A DNA stretch of 64,000 nt, taken from NCBI GenBank assembly GCA_964017195.1, contig OZ024895.1, positions 23,498,733 to 23,562,732 of the forward strand, in the 5' to 3' direction. This document shows, one piece after another, positions 10,501-21,954 of the stretch. The notes beneath the pieces are model-generated. The model saw only the letters and a program-made list of their open reading frames with translations. It was not told the origin of the DNA and ran no database searches. The stretch comes from Siderastrea radians. Its lineage: Eukaryota; Cnidaria; Anthozoa; Scleractinia; Rhizangiidae. Numbering within the stretch: the first letter of the stretch is position 1; the number at the start of each line of letters is the position of its first letter. The position numbers were made by a program, and so were the translations under genes.

Positions 10501-13500
10501 GAAACTAAACATGAGCCTTCCACTTATCGAGTGCCAGCCACCTGGCATTGTCAAACTATGCTATTCAATCGAGGGATAGCCGATCAGTGGAACCCATTCG
10601 TACTTAGAAATGAACAATCAGAGACCTCAAAGCAGCTAAAACCTAAGACATGAGTGGCCCCTACGAAGGCCTCTGGGGCGCCCCACGAAAATTGTGCGAC
10701 AGCAGAAAAACTGACCCACATCAGCTCGAGATTAACCACGCCCAAATTAAATTTAGCCACAACAAATTTTGCACATGCCTTGTTTGTTTGTTTATCTTTT
10801 TAATGGAAAATATTGTGAATTTTTTTCTGCAAGAAGATATTTGTATTGTATTTAACAAAATATTTTTTCTCTTTGGTAATCAACAATGAAGTTTGACCTG
10901 ATTTTCTTAGTTTTTTTTCCTCTTTTTTTCTCTCTTCTCACTACTTTTTCTCATATAAATCTGTTTCCTTTTCATTACCTTGTATCTCTTGTTGCGCTGA
11001 TCATTTAAAGCATCTCTTTCTTTACCACTCTCTCTTAGATTTGAACCTATTATTTGATCTACATTTTCAAGAGGCATCAGTTATTCATTTATTATCAGAA
11101 ATTAAGTTTTCTTATCAAACCTTCGGAAGATTCTTGTCATATTCGGAAACTTGATTTGCTTTACACGTACTTCGGGAGGCCTTGGGTTACCTTTGGTATC
11201 TTCGTGTGCCTTTGTGATCTTAAATTTCACAATGTAATCAAGTTTACTTCCAGCTTTATCAGGCTTTTTCAGGGTTATCTAATGAAAGCTACCCGTAATT
11301 AAGATTGTTGTTATCTTAGAAAGCCTTTGGCTGGTTTTCAGCATGCTTCGGAAGGCCTAAGATTTAACATGCGAAGTGACGTCATATTAGTTCATGGGTA
11401 TCCGTTTAGTCACGGCTTTATCACGCTGATACCCGGAGCTAACAATTGGCTCTCTTTTTCTTGCCAGCATTACGTTGTAATCGTTGATTCTAAGGGAATC
11501 AACTGTGGAGATGGTCTCAACACCGCCAGATACCTGACTAGTAACACATACCTGGACCTTGACTTCCTTTGTGGCAATACCTACACCCTATCTGTCAAAG
11601 CGGTAACCAATAACGGCTCTAGTACTGACAAGCAAACCTTCATCTCATTACCCTCACAAACTGGTGCAGTCAGGAGCCTGGCAGTCAAGTTTATTCCTGG
11701 TAATAATGCCACTCGTAATAATGCCACTGACTTGATCAAGCAGCGCGTGGATGGTTTTTGGTTAACATGGGAGCCACCGGCAAATGTAAAACCAGTAGAT
11801 GTCAAGGTAGGTAATAAAATGAAACTTGTTTGGCTATTCAACGCTTTGCTTGCTTCTTTGGCGCAAAAAGGCGCAATGACGGTGGGCGGTTCATTGCATG
11901 GTGTCTGCATGGCGTCGTGTTGTTTCCTCAGAAACGAAACGTTTCTCCACACTTTCTTTATCCATCCAGGACTATAAACTGGTACTAGCAAGCTGTTAGG
12001 GAAGACTTACAAATGCAGAGAGGTAGTCCTGTGATGGAGTAACATACCAAAGAGGGGGAGGGGGGTAGTGATACGCCCAGTCGCTTCATGCTATGGAACA
12101 TTTGGTTATTAAGTACTATTAGCTAGGCACGTGAAGACGTAACCTCTTTAATGTGCCAAAGCTTCAATGGCCCTTATGGGGGTATGATTGGGTAATTGCA
12201 ATATGATCAGCACTCCAGGTAGCTACTGTCAGACCTCCAATAAGCAAACGCATTTAGAAATAGGGATAGGCGTACTTCGTGTGTCTACTCGAAGGCGTAA
12301 CAGTCGTGCCAACATTTCAACTAATTGAGATGATTTACAAAATGTGGGATACAGCGGTTTTCATTAGCTTTCAATTGAAGGTCGAAAGCAATTTGCGTTT
12401 GCTCTGGTTTTTCATTACTATGGCGTGTAATGATCTAAGTACAAATAAGCTATGGAACTGGAAACTAGGCTCAAACAACAACTGGTACATCTTCTGGGTT
12501 GGGGCCAGTTTTAAATTTCAATGCTCGCTGGGGTTCCAGCAGCGATACCCTCGTCAATCTGACCTGGATAGCTCCGTCCGGTAGCAGTGGTCTGCGGGTA
12601 AGGGAAGTCTCAAAACAATGGCCGGTTATTCAGAGCGGTTACCAAAATTCGTGCCCCTTTCTCAGAAGGAAATTTTCAATGTCATCTAAAATTAAAGTCT
12701 AGGGGAATTTTTACTAAGAAGAAGTTTAAACATTTGCGAAAACATTTTTGCAGGCCATCGTGCCTTCCTTTCTTCCAGTGATACTTTTTCAGTATAGACG
12801 ATTGACCAATGCGAACTTGTCTTCAAAATAGCTTTGCCGTTTCTAAAATAAACAGTTCAAATGATCTCAATCAGAATAATTTAAATTCAAGAATAGATTT
12901 TTTTCACTTCAATATAGTCACTGTAGAGTCGGGTTTTTTTTTCAATTTTAAAGGCGATTCAGGACAAAGATGACGAAAATTGAGAGAAAGGCGATTCAAA
13001 TCTTTCGCCTTTGTAAACGTTTGTGTCTAGGAACGTTGTTTCTATGTCAGATACTTCAGCCGTAGACTTGATATTAGGACCCATAAAGATGTTGGCAAAA
13101 GCGACTGCCATTTTAGTGCCCATGGCCTGTACCATGAATTTGGAGGAAGTTTTTCCCATTAAACTGGAGTGAGTTTTCTTGAAGGATACGTTTGAGTGCT
13201 CTTGTAAGATATTGTGTAGGAGTGGGGGGATCCTCTTTATCATAAGAGTCGTATGCTTTGCATACTGCTTCTATCCCCTCCTCTTGAGGCATATTTGTGT
13301 GTAAGCTTTTTACGTCCATTGAAAGTAGAATTCCATTTTCTAATACTCTCGCTTTTTTCTATGAAGTTGATGAAATCGGTTGTGTCTTTAAGATACGACT
13401 CTTATTTTTGTGCTATGGGCTGAAGTAGTTTGTCTACAATTGATGAAAGTCTCTCAGTCGGACCATCGCATAAAGATGAATGAATGAATGAATGAATGAA

Positions 13501-16500
13501 TAACCTTTATTTAAACACGATAGAAAGTTAAAGCACAATGCTTGATATTATGGGTCTTCCAACTGGAGTTGGTTTGTGAATTTTAGTAAGCGTGTAGACG
13601 ACTGGAATGCGAGGCGGGTTTGCTGTTTGACAACGCCATAGATGAGTGATGTCGACAATATAGTTGTGCTGGTGGAGTTCTCTTCCTAATTGCTTGAATC
13701 TAAGGGCCTCCACCGACTAGACATCTAGTTGTCGACAACTATTTAACTAAATGTTATCGACAACTAAAAAGCGCTGTGTGTGAGATAAGTTGTCGACAAC
13801 TAAATGCTTAATTTTTAGTTGTCGACAACTAGGCAGTTTCCCTTTTCGAAAAGGAAAACTGCCACGTTTTTGACCGTTTTACCCATGTGTGGGGATGATT
13901 GGTTTACCGTATTCAGTTGCTCGTTTAAACGCCGCTTGTTAGTGATTCAAGAAATATGATTTTAAAATAAACGCCGCCCTTGAATAAACGCCGAATCGGA
14001 AACGCTAAAAATTTGCTAAACGCCAAGGCGTTTTTAAATTGTCGACAACTATCGTAACTGCGTGGTCCGGTACTACGTTATGAGCATGCATAGTGCACGT
14101 TAGTTCCCAAACTCTCCCTGGCCTGACTTAGTTGTCGACAACTAACACTCCAGTGTGTTGAATGCTTCCTTCGGACAGAATTAGTTGTCGACAACATTTA
14201 GTTGTCGATAACAAATAATTGTCGACAACTAAATGTCTAGTCTGTGAAGGCCCTGAGGGATGCCTCTACAACCACAGGACTTCCAAGCGGCCTGTAGTGT
14301 TCAACGCTGTCTATCCTTGTTTATTGGAGTTGGATTTGTCCTTCCAGAATTTTATCTCCTTCGTTTAAGACAACCGTTCGCGTCTCCTTGACCGCTTTTT
14401 TAAGATTGTTGGTGCGGTTTTCTCAGATTGTTTCAAGCGCCCTTCCTTCTCCGTTAGGCAGATTGTCCATAGGCTTTGTAAATAGAACTTGCAAGTAGAA
14501 CTTTAACCTCTTCTTGCTAGCTTTCAAGGGCTGCTGATGGTTTAACCGGCGGAATCCAGTCTGATTTAACACAGCAGGGGTGCGGTTCGCTATTTTTGAG
14601 GCCCTGTTAGAGGGAGGGGGGTAGTTATCCTTTATCCCCGGCTGAAATTCCCTAAAATTACTTATCTTTGGAATGTGCCAATAAGTGACAAATAAGTGAA
14701 ACGCTCCCCGTGTGTATGTTTTTTCAACGGATAAACCAAATACTATATAACTGTTATTTGTTTAAATTTTTCTCAACAAAATTAAAATTAAAAAAAAAAT
14801 TTAAATGACAACTAGTGAGCAGCACACAGCAACGTATCTTGTCAACTGGTTTTATTCTCCGACCGGTTTCGTCTGATCATACAGATTTCATCAGGGAGTT
14901 TAACAAGATAATGAAAGGGAACTAGTTTTACACCCATGCTTTACAGCACAAATCCGGGAGCCCCCAAAATCAAACATTACACGTTTTGTAACGCAGGATT
15001 TTAGTTATATTCTGCATGTAAACTTCTTTGGGTATTTCAGTTTGCTGTTCACAGCGTTACTGAGGAGTGATTTGTGCTGTAAAGCATGGTTATTTAAAAC
15101 TGTCTAGTTCCCTTTCATTATCTTGTTAAACTCCCTGATGAAGACTCTATGATCAGACGAAACCGGCTGGGGAATAAAGGAAGTTGACAAGATAAGTTGC
15201 TGTGAACTGCTCCGTAGTGTCGTTTTAAAAAAATTGATTTTGTATTTCAAAACCCCAATTCCTTGGCTCTTTCGTCTCAGTATACCACACGACTTGAGAC
15301 ATCGAAGAAATGATGTTAGGTCACCCAGCTGCTTCTATTTGCGTCAAAACGACCATTTCATTGCCCGTTTCTCATCGCCTTGTTTGTAAATACATGCCGT
15401 AACTTCATGCAGTACTTTAACAGAAGCCATATTGATGAGAGTGAGTCTGTTAGTAAAGCCAAGCGCAAACGTGATGTCAAGCGGTAGACCGAGAGAGTCC
15501 CGGAGCAGATTTTGCTTGAACTTGGACTGATAACTGGCCGCCAAGGATGCAAATCATCGGCAAACGTGACCAAAAGTATGATAGTTGCACAATCGATCGC
15601 GATCGAAGCTGTTTTTTTATTATCGCTAATACTGACTCAGTTATCCCTTATCCCTAGAATTATTTGGTCAGTTATCCCTTATCCCTAAAATTATTTTACC
15701 AGTCATCCCTTATCCCTAAAACTATTTTACCAGTTATCTCTTATTCCTAAAAACCCAAACAGGGCCTCATTCCTCATGAAAAATATGTTGTAGGCGCATT
15801 CTTCTAGCAAATTCATCAAAGCCCTTTAAGAGTTAGCGCCTAATTTGTATTTCTTTTTCTTTCGGAGTGGGGATAAATTTCAGACCTTTTGCTAACAAGT
15901 TAGTTTGGTCATCTGTAAGTTCCACGTTCGAGAGGTTTTTTGATGTGTTTTTGTTCGCCTTCGTTTGTGCATGTAATCGATCGGTTCGACTATTTTTTCT
16001 GCATTCTTTGCGCTTTTTGTTCAGTATGTGAGATGGTTTTGTATTCCCACATCCCGCCTTTATGTTATGGGAGTCAAAGAGTAGACACGTATAATCTCTC
16101 TTCTGTTTATTGCTATCTAACCCTTATGATAATGATACAAGTTCGGCTTTGAGTTCATCGATCCTCTTTGCTACCTCTTGTACATTTTGACATTTACAGT
16201 TTCTTTAGGCGCCGAGCACGCTAAAGCTGTTGGCCTCGTTTATATGGTCTCGGGTACTTGAGATAACCGCCCCCCCCCCCCCGAGTTACTCTGGGCGAGC
16301 TAATTTTTCACCTGTTTCTTTAAAAAGTTCAACAAACCGTTTACATGAGGATCACCAACTCGTCTCGGGGAGGCGAGACAACTCGGGGGACGAGTTGTCT
16401 CAACTCGGCAGGTAGGGTAACCCTGGCAGGCGGGACAACTTTTTCTCATATAAACACTTTGTCTTGCCTACCTGTGACGACTTTTTGCGTGCCACATGTC

Positions 16501-19500
16501 ACGTAACGTCTGGTTTTTGGTCTGAATCAACAAAATGCATAAAGAAGAAGAAACATTTAGACAAACAGAGGCTACAGTGATCAAATCAACGAAAACTTTT
16601 GAAGGAAAAGGGCGTATTGAGGTCATGAATATCAAAGTAAGATTTCGGAATGATTAAGTAGGGTCAACTTTATCTCGGTCAGCCAAGCGTACCCGAGACA
16701 ACTTTTCTCCATATAAATGGCGCCTTAATTACAGTGCCACCAGGAGACCGTAAAGGGGTAAGAGAGCTATAGCGACCGCCGGTTTATAAAATGGACACGG
16801 CTTTGTAGTGATGGTCAGTTGGCTTAACATACGAAAAAAGTGCTGTAAAGCTTGTGGTACGGGTACTCAAGAGCGGTACTGTCTTATATAAGACGCATGC
16901 GCACATTAGCCTGCTGAATGTTACCTTCGTGTGTTCTTGTCTTTTAATTTACAGTATTTAAGATATGAACGGCGAAGGATTCTTAAGTTTGGGGGTTTTT
17001 TGTATTTGTCTTGTATAACGCATGCGCAGTTGAGTAAAGCAGCTAATAGAATTGAATGCGAAATTGTCTGTGTTGTCTGATCAACTTAGTGGCTATGGTG
17101 AAAATTTTTTTAGCGCAGGAGTTTTTTTTATTGGGATTGACATTTTGAGAGATATAAAAATGTGGGAGTCAGAAGGATTTGTGAATGTCTGGAGCATATC
17201 ACGCTTCTGTGAATGTGATTTGCTTTGAAAGTTGCGTTTTGTATAGGAGCGGTGTAATATTGTGCTGCGTGAGAGGCGGTTTCCCTTGGCGTTTTATGGG
17301 GGGGGGGGTTGCGAAGTGGATTGTAAGGTTTCGGATTGGCTAACTTGTATTTCGCAGCGGACAAAAAGGACAGTTGCGTTTTGCCGGCGTGGGCTAGGAA
17401 GAGAAGGAATTGGTACTAGTATGATGATGCAATATTAGTGGATTGCACCATCAGTACATGATAGTTCTTGTGAACGGAGAGAGATGAGTGTTTATTTGAG
17501 GCGAGAAGTTGATACGAAGGAATCGTCATTAATAAGGAGATCAGTTAATAAGGTAGGTGTTACGAGTCTTTTTGCATTGAAAGAACGAAAATATCTGAGT
17601 ATTATCGACGGATTTGTGTGGTTTGCGTGTGGTGTTCGCTAAAGGGTACGAGGGCTCTCTCGTAGGAGGGCTCTCTCTTTCCGTTCAGAGATAGTGAAGG
17701 AAAAGGAAAACAAGCGAGTGAGCACGAAATCGATTGCGGCTCGACAGGCGCGTTAGCTTTCAAAGACGTGGGCGACTTTCGTCCCCGCTCGCTTGTTTAC
17801 TTTTGCAAGGGGATTCCCGGGTTAGCAAACCGGATTTAAACATCACGTCATGAGATATGCCTTGACGTGCCCCATACTCTGACGATCTGCTCGAGCTCGT
17901 GTTTATCAAGCGTTATATTTTGATTCTACTGCTATGTTCACTGTTTGTATTTAAGGTCTAGGCACAACAGTTAATACTTCGTCGTCCCTGTGTGAGCATT
18001 CTCAGTTGTGGACGAATTTATATCGACATTCAACGTTTGAGTGAATTTGCGTTTTTCAGCACAAATAAAAGCGATAAGAGAGATAAGCTGAGTAAGCAGA
18101 GTTTAAACATTACGTCATCCAGTAACGCTTTAGTCAAAATATTGTGTCACACAATCACACTTTTCGTCACGCCGGTTGATATAAATAGAGGATCGCGCTA
18201 ACATTTGTGAAACCTAGGGGTGGGGAGGGTCGGAATGGTCGGTTAAAATGCCCAGTGGGCTTTCTTGTTTTTAGTAGCAAATGGTGGGAAATTTAAATTT
18301 CAAATACCTTATCAAGTTTCAAAACCCTGAACAATAGAAAACTCGTCGTTCTGTAAAATTTCATAATTTTTAATTTTTCTAATTTTGACATTTTTTGCCG
18401 GAAAATGACGTCACAAAGTTGGCGCCAAATTTTGCTTTTACTATTATGGGGTATCTTAATGATGATTTCTGAATGACCTTGTTACACAGATCTCAAAACT
18501 GGAAAAATAAATGGAATATGTTTATCCACTCAAAAGATATAACGTTTTGAAATTTGAATTTTGTTACTAAAAATAACTTTAGGTTGGGAATAAGGCCTAT
18601 AAAGGAGATTAACTCTCTTACCCCTTTATCCTCTCTTGGTGCCACTTATGCCCGTTTTGCTGACCTTAATTCGTTTCTCTTTTCTAAGAGCTGAACGGAG
18701 GCTTTAGATGCTCCGGTTGTGGAATGTACTTAAAGTACTACTACTACTACTTTAAGGGCTGAACATATTCTTGTTCAGCCTTTAAGTTTAAACGCTTGAT
18801 GTCCCTCATGAAATCATTGTCTGCTCTCGTACGAGCTCAGGCCCGGTATTGCAGCGACTTCGGACAAGTCTTCCTTTCCAAATGCTTTGTATGGGACTTG
18901 ATTGCTGATTCTGACCGTTCTAGTTGCTGCTTAGGCACGGTGGACTGGTTGCGTTTGCATTTGCGGGCGCCTTTTTTTCCTGTCGTGCTCTTTCTCAATG
19001 CGATGCTCTTTCTCACTGCGATGATCTTCATACAATTCTATCTTTCTCAATGCGATGCTTTTTGTTGCTCGTCTGCAATTCTTCGGGATCTGTTAAAAGA
19101 AACATTGTACTTCCTCATGAGGTATTTACCTTTTGCCGATTTTACCTGAAAACCAGAATTTCTGTTCCATTTTCTAGAACTGGTTCACTCTCCAATCATC
19201 TTTGCCTCGCCTCGTGATAATAAACTTGCTAAAGCACTGTCGCATGCAACCTTGAATGGAGATTTCCTCTCAATAAAATGTTCGGGCTTCATGCTCAGTT
19301 ATATATCTTCTCAATTTCATACAGTTCTATATACTCATTCCACAAACGTGATTTCATTCCGCGTATATTCAAAATCAAAAGCAAGACATTTTTGTAAATT
19401 TACAATTGCGCGTCTCTTTTTTTCGTTCCAGTGTTACGTGATTGTCACTAAATGTGACAACTGCCGTTTTCATAACACCACAAGAAACCAGACTAACAAC

Positions 19501-21678
19501 ACAAGTCTAAGCCTGAACCTCTCTTGTGGCAATACTTACATCTTTACTGTTAGAGCAATCACCAGATACTGCTCCAGTCCCGGCAGCGAAACCTCAGTCT
19601 CGACAAAATCACAAGCTGACGCAGTCACAAATCTGTCAGTCAGGCTTCACCATTATACTAAAGGGAATAATTGGTTTCTGTTGACGTGGAGTCCACCAAA
19701 GAATATACAAGCTGCAAGTAATAAACTATTTCTTTAAGAGCGCGAAAGGTTCCCCTCGCTTCACGAAACGCGCACAGAGTAACAGAAACTACATCCAAGT
19801 ACCTTATTCAAAAGGTTTCACGTCGGGACGTTTTTGATATCCACAGCCTCAACAGATAGATGAGCGCCTCGTACAGTACAATAAATAATGCTACAGAAAG
19901 GGACCGATCAATATTTTTTTGTAGGATTTCATTCACAGAATCAAAAGTAGAACTAACTTGCAAAGCACAATAAACAGTACCACAGCAAAGTACCAATCAA
20001 TAGCTTTCATTTACGTGATCACGAAGTAGGATTGAATCTACAGAATCAAACTTTAGAACTACCTAGTACAATGCAACGAGAAAGTGCTTCTCAACAGCAA
20101 TGGTCACAGTCAAACTCTTTAAGCCCCAGCATCATTATTAATAAAAATTCTCCTTACTTGTGTCGATATACTTTGTTGAGTACTAGTTGCATGGGAGAAC
20201 TTGTTTAAACATCAAGACAATTCATTTTTTGATGACGTTTTCCTTAATTCTGATGACATGAATGTCTTACAATGCACTGATTGGATCGAGGAGTTTTTCT
20301 CGACATACTCGAAGACTGAGTTCATGAACCACCTTGTACAGCATATTTAAGGCATTAGCAGGGATAGGTTCTGTTCATTTCCGTTCAACACAAAAATTTT
20401 GATTGACATTTTGAACGTTTTTTTGGGCATTTGGCTTGATTCCTCACCTAACTAACAAATTTCTGAAATTCCTGTTACCTATCTGGCTAAAAAAATTACG
20501 AATCTCTCGTCTATCTAAACTTACTGCGGATTCAGTTGCCTTATCCCTGATTGCAACGTCCTGCCAATAAATCCATAACGTAAAAAACTAACGTAAAAAA
20601 CTTCAAACTGCAAAACATTACAGCCGGGTTTAATTTATTTTCGATCAAATTTTTAACGAAATTGAACTTCCAAAAATTTTGGTCATGCTCTGGGAACGTA
20701 CAGCAGAACTATTGCTCACTTACGTGACGTACAAATAACAATGACAAATGTGTTTTCTCTTCATAGGAATATGACGTCCTCGTATCGAGGGACTCACTTG
20801 TTGTGTTTCATAATAAGACAGTGGATACCCAGGTGTTTGTAAGAAGCCCTGATCCTGTGTTTGGTCAAGAGTACACCTTTGGAATCGCTTGTCAAACTGT
20901 TTGTGGTTATGGAGAAAGGATAAACCTTACTATTTATTATCCCGGTTAGTTTCATGTTTCGATTGAGTGGGAAAGAGTCGGGTTAGTCCCTTTCTGATGA
21001 AACCGAACTCTATCTTCCGTATTAACCTCCCGCAATCCATCTAGCATCTTCCTCCCTCCCTCCCTCCCTCCCTCCCTCCTTCCCTCCCTCCCTCCCCGTT
21101 TGTTGGCAGATTTTCCAACAAACCCACCCTCCCTTAATTTTGACACCTCCCCAGTTAGGCGTTAAGTTAAAGTGCTGGTTTAATGTTAGGAAAGCACAAA
21201 ATAAAATAATGTTAGAGAAGGGCAAATAGTTAAAACAATTTTAACCTTTACAGATTTACCGTCACCACCCACCCCTCTACTGCCGACGGTGTTTAATCCT
21301 ACGTCAATAACTCCGATATCACCAGTGTCTACTTTACCAACGGTGGCGTCAGCTGTAGCTACCTATTCTACGCCAGCTACTTATTCTACGGCAGCCAAAT
21401 CTTTTTCGTCGTCTCCACGGCAAAGCCAACAGACGGACAAGTCATTTCCCTATTGGTCAATTCCCATGGCCGGTTTTGGTATAATTCTTGCAGTCATCGT
21501 CATGTACTTCGTTCGTAAACACAGACGTCGCAAAAAGTTCAAACGTACTCTGGCAATGCACCCTAGTTACCCTCAAGATTATGCCGAAAATGCTTCTGAA
21601 TTCGAAGGTACGGCAGTAAAAAACATAACAGAGTCAAGGCAATGGGCGTTTTCGTCCGACGCAAACACCCCTATGTGA
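7599..21678 (+). CDS. Three-FN3-domain single-pass membrane protein
   Basis: Seven exons give 564 aa: 7599-7874, 9486-9570, 9997-10106, 11468-11806, 19432-19713, 20767-20944, 21254-21678. A signal peptide (MLVIFMACLLLALG) is followed by a basic, probably disordered region with dibasic sites (NRKR, KKTKR). Three fibronectin type III domains lie near residues 124-210, 213-320 and 325-422, each with the B-strand Trp (LSWEKP, LTWEPP, LTWSPP) and each split by a phase-0 intron after its first half. A Ser/Thr/Pro stalk (426-490), one TM helix near 493-510 (FGIILAVIVMYFV), a stop-transfer RKHRRRKK and a 50-residue tail without a known motif follow. Many N-x-S/T sites fit an extracellular face. Probably a surface adhesion or receptor protein; the ligand is unknown. 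All junctions keep phase only if intron 5 uses a GC donor (GCAAGT at 19714). Confidence 0.85.
11925..12175 (+). mobile_element. Diverged SINE copy
   Basis: The words TTTCTCCACAC, CATCCAGG, CTGTGATGGA and CGCTTCATGCTATGGAA appear in the same order as in the full SINE at 58425-58734, with insertions and substitutions. The tRNA-like head is missing or unrecognisable. It lies in intron 4 of the FN3 gene. Confidence 0.6.
12509..12597 (+). other. Orphan FN3 half-domain exon
   Basis: An 89-nt open segment lies between an AG (12507-12508) and a GTAAGG donor (12598). It encodes VLNFNARW...LVNLTWIAPSGSSGLR, the first half of an FN3 domain. Its phases (1 in, 0 out) equal those of exon 3 and do not fit after exon 4, so it is not part of the main model. 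It would keep frame if spliced from exon 2 directly to exon 5. The pyrimidine tract is poor (GGGTTGGGGCCAG). It may be an alternative exon or a relic of a duplicated domain. Confidence 0.55.
13481..13544 (-). mobile_element. 60-bp LINE 3' tail inserted in the Penelope-like element
   Basis: On the minus strand this reads ...GTGTTTAAATAAAGGTTATTC(ATTC)n. It interrupts the reverse transcriptase frame between GRPIIS and CDGPTERL. A near-identical tail layout occurs at 27457. A severely 5'-truncated CR1/L2-type insertion is the simplest reading. Confidence 0.6.
13703..14254. mobile_element. Non-autonomous DNA element with nine palindromic motifs
   Basis: Terminal inverted repeats start AGGGCCTYCAC and continue to ACTAGACA at both ends, bounding about 550 bp. 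Inside are nine copies, four perfect, of the 16-bp palindrome TAGTTGTCGACAACTA: near 13726, 13751, 13787, 13816, 14036, 14129, 14182, 14199 and 14216. Most lie within 130 bp of either end. No coding frame. Inserted in the Penelope-like relic. A clear target duplication was not found, so the superfamily is open. Clustered subterminal motifs are typical of transposase-binding sites. Confidence 0.75.
14815..15215. repeat. Inverted pair of Penelope-type terminal sequences
   Basis: About 90 bp at 14815-14925 is repeated in inverted orientation at 15100-15215. Each arm contains the CTGATGA...GACGAAACCGG block typical of Penelope-like terminal repeats. The middle holds a few hundred bases without a gene. 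It lies just upstream, in minus orientation, of the reverse transcriptase relic, so it is probably the terminal part of that element or a second copy. Confidence 0.65.
14857..14898 (-). ncRNA. Hammerhead-ribozyme-like motif
   Basis: On the minus strand: CUCC (stem I), CUGAUGA core, A, UCUG-UAUGAU-CAGA (4-bp stem II with 6-nt loop), C, GAAA core, CCGG (minimal stem III), GUC cleavage triplet, then GGAG pairing perfectly with CUCC. Both conserved core boxes are intact. The base of stem II is an A-C mismatch and stem III is too short to close alone, which is known for minimal hammerheads in Penelope-like elements that work as dimers. Activity is not shown. The mate at 15131-15172 (+) keeps the core boxes but has a damaged stem II. 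Confidence 0.6.
15633..15755. repeat. Minisatellite, about 31 bp x 4
   Basis: Four units of the form AGTTATCCCTTATCCCTAAAATTATTTTACC, with increasing divergence. It lies in intron 4 of the FN3 gene. Confidence 0.85.
16208..16724. mobile_element. PIF/Harbinger-like MITE, TTA target duplication
   Basis: Both ends begin GGCGCC and are flanked by TTA (16205-16207 and 16725-16727). Inner parts of the termini share TTTATATGG and TCTCGGGTAC in inverted orientation. A poly-C run (about 16267) and several CTCGGG words fill the left part. No coding frame. Confidence 0.65.
19790..20100. repeat. Diverged copies of the 106-bp satellite
   Basis: Two to three degraded units carry the landmarks of the array at 21955-22520: ACAATAAA, CCACAG-AAAGTAC, TTTCATT, TAGGATT and ACAGAATCAAA. 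They lie in intron 5 of the FN3 gene. Confidence 0.7.
21051..21097 (-). repeat. (CCCT)n tract; G-quadruplex potential on the minus strand
   Basis: An almost unbroken CCTCCC array of about 47 bp. The opposite strand reads GGGA repeats with more than four G3 runs, enough for a quadruplex. It sits inside the last intron (20945-21253) of the FN3 gene, about 155 bp before the acceptor. Confidence 0.8.
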
Positions 21679-21954
21679 AAATGGCGGGGGTGCTCTTCGT
21701 ACCTTTTAGGGGCAACAATTTGTGATTTGGTTCCATTACAATTTTCCGAGTACCTTTTAACGGGTAGAAGTCGGGAAAAAATGACAGGGAAAGTGAGGGG
21801 TAAAAATGAACCTTACCCCTAGGGAGTAAAAGTGAAAATGAATTCGAAACCACGCCCACAAAAAGAGATCAAGGTGACTTGTTAACGGTTCCTTTCAAAA
21901 ATTTCAGACGAGCATCTTCGCCGTCACTTTTAGCATTTAATCCACGAACTCAGA

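Larger units (their letters stand above)
12957..14570 (-). mobile_element. Penelope-like element reverse transcriptase, decayed
   Basis: Minus-strand fragments in order: LKKAVKETRTVVLN (near 14390), RFKQLGRELHQHNY, RIPVVYTLTKIHKPTPVGRP (near 13600), DGPTERLSSIVDKLLQPIAQ, SYLKDTTDFINFIEK, DVKSLHTNMPQEEGIEAV (near 13290), NGKNFLQIHGTG, GTKMAVAFANIFM and TAEVSDIETTFLDTNVYKGERF (near 13010). These are the order and wording of Penelope-like RTs in anthozoans. The copy has in-frame stops, frameshifts, a MITE at 13703-14254, a LINE tail at 13481-13544, and an internal deletion joining NIFM to TAEVS that removes the catalytic YxDD region. It cannot encode an active enzyme. Confidence 0.8.

Noticed and set aside
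10465..10653. 62-codon frame with FNRGIADQWNPFVLRNEQSE
   Set aside because: It has a faint transposon-like look but is too short and has no neighbours in frame. Not enough to name a family.
20952..21225. Gly/Glu/Arg repeat frames on the minus strand
   Set aside because: These are translations of the CCCT tract in an intron.
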